A stretch of 7,058 bases of DNA, taken from the NCBI GenBank assembly GCA_002084985.1, contig MZGO01000084.1:4199-11256 (forward strand). Reading direction: 5' to 3'. Origin of the DNA: Thermotoga sp. 4484_232. GTDB taxonomy: Bacteria; Thermotogota; Thermotogae; Thermotogales; Thermotogaceae. Below are positions 6,487-7,058 of the stretch, one piece after another; within the stretch, counting starts at the first letter, position 1; every line of letters begins with the position of its first letter. The notes under the pieces were generated by a model. It saw only the letters and a program-made list of their open reading frames with translations, ran no database searches and was not told the DNA's origin. A program made the position numbers and the translations under genes.

Positions 6487-7058
6487 ATGGATAAAGATAG
6501 GCTGACTATAAGGAGAGCTCTGGAAGAGCTGAGGAGAGAAGGGATAATAGAAAGAACCAAGGGAAGAGGTACTTTCATAACGGGATCAAAGAAGGAAGAA
6601 CAACTGACCGTGCTAAGAGGGTTCACAGATGAGGCCAGGAATAAAGGGTATAGAGTGAGGTCAAAGGTTCTGGAGAACAAGTTAATAGAAGTTCCAGTGG
6701 AGGCGAGGGATGCCTTCAAGCTCGAACCGAAAACATTGGTTGTACTTCTCAAAAGGTTGAGATATATAAACGATGAACCGGTTGCTATAGAATGGGCATA
6801 TCTCAACCCGAATGTCAGTGTGAAGATTTTGAACGTCCTGAAGGAAGACATGTCTCGAAGATCGCTGTACGAGTTTCTTCGAGAAGAAGTCGGATTGGTC
6901 TTGAGCAGAGCAATAGAAGTCCTGGAAATAGTGGATTTAACAGAGGAGGATGCCAGGTTACTAGAAGTTCCACAAAAATCCTGTGCTGTCTTGAGAAAGA
7001 GATTCACATATACATCTAAAAATGAATGCGTGGAATACGTTTTGTCTCTCTACAGGAG
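6487..7058 (+). CDS. GntR-family (HutC/UTRA type) regulator, missing the front of its DNA-binding domain; runs off the right edge
   Basis: The 190 visible codons encode the second half of a winged helix-turn-helix (RLTIRRALEELRREGIIERT, then KGRGTFI, residues 5-32) followed by a UTRA effector domain from about residue 40 (LTVLRGFTDEARNKGYRV, LLKRLRYINDEPVAIEWAYL, SLYEFLREEVG, CVEYVLSLYR). UTRA regulators of the GntR family usually sense sugars or sugar phosphates and repress catabolic genes. In normal members about 40 residues, including the first two helices and the Y..I...I..G...G..LPSE region, precede the recognition helix. Here they are absent and an in-frame stop lies 15 bases before the ATG. 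DNA binding is probably impaired, though the effector domain looks intact. With the adjacent DUF1343 remnant, the original target may have been a wall-sugar recycling locus; this is inference. The C-terminus lies beyond the window. Confidence 0.8.
   Translation, partial: MDKDRLTIRRALEELRREGIIERTKGRGTFITGSKKEEQLTVLRGFTDEARNKGYRVRSKVLENKLIEVPVEARDAFKLEPKTLVVLLKRLRYINDEPVAIEWAYLNPNVSVKILNVLKEDMSRRSLYEFLREEVGLVLSRAIEVLEIVDLTEEDARLLEVPQKSCAVLRKRFTYTSKNECVEYVLSLYR

Noticed and set aside
6468..7007. 179-codon minus-strand open frame opposite the GntR regulator
   Set aside because: The product is serine- and leucine-rich low-complexity sequence with no motifs, and it lies opposite a clear UTRA coding sequence. 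It is a shadow frame.
1..7058. CRISPR arrays, tRNA or rRNA genes, insertion sequences, long repeats
   Set aside because: Reading both strands showed no spaced direct repeats, cloverleaf-like segments, rRNA-like blocks or transposase motifs.

Overview
The window looks like chromosomal DNA from a member of the Thermotogales close to, but distinct from, Thermotoga maritima. The basis is protein resemblance judged from memory: the endonuclease V and RimO products read like diverged versions of the T. maritima proteins. Purine-rich Shine-Dalgarno sites (GGAGG, GGTGA) paired with GTG starts also fit. No search was run.

Layout. Everything from 1 to 5697 is one dense minus-strand cluster, read right to left. 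It holds a broken glycoside hydrolase family 31 alpha-glucosidase (two out-of-frame pieces, 5697-3928 and 3979-3545), a LytR-CpsA-Psr cell-envelope ligase (3635-2358), endonuclease V (2357-1677), a membrane-anchored RodZ-like helix-turn-helix protein (1650-1036), a DUF4416 protein (1048-506) and the first 169 codons of rimO (509 to the window edge). The spacing is that of an operon: several starts overlap or abut the upstream stop, and most have a good Shine-Dalgarno site inside the upstream gene. The functions are mixed: sugar hydrolysis, envelope assembly, DNA repair, cell-shape-type regulation and ribosomal protein modification.

From 5698 to 6486 the DNA is a junction zone. A short promoter-like stretch with a dyad precedes the GH31 gene. 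Next come decayed remains of a DUF1343 (NamZ-type exo-beta-N-acetylmuramidase) gene, then about 155 bases of AT-rich DNA (130 of them counted at 25% GC) that I cannot assign. On the plus strand from 6487 a GntR/UTRA sugar-responsive regulator begins. It lacks the first half of its DNA-binding domain and runs off the right edge.

The main story is gene decay rather than a new system. Three adjacent genes (GH31, DUF1343, GntR) are each damaged, while the neighbouring housekeeping cluster is intact. I found no RNA genes, CRISPR arrays, insertion sequences or convincing undescribed system.
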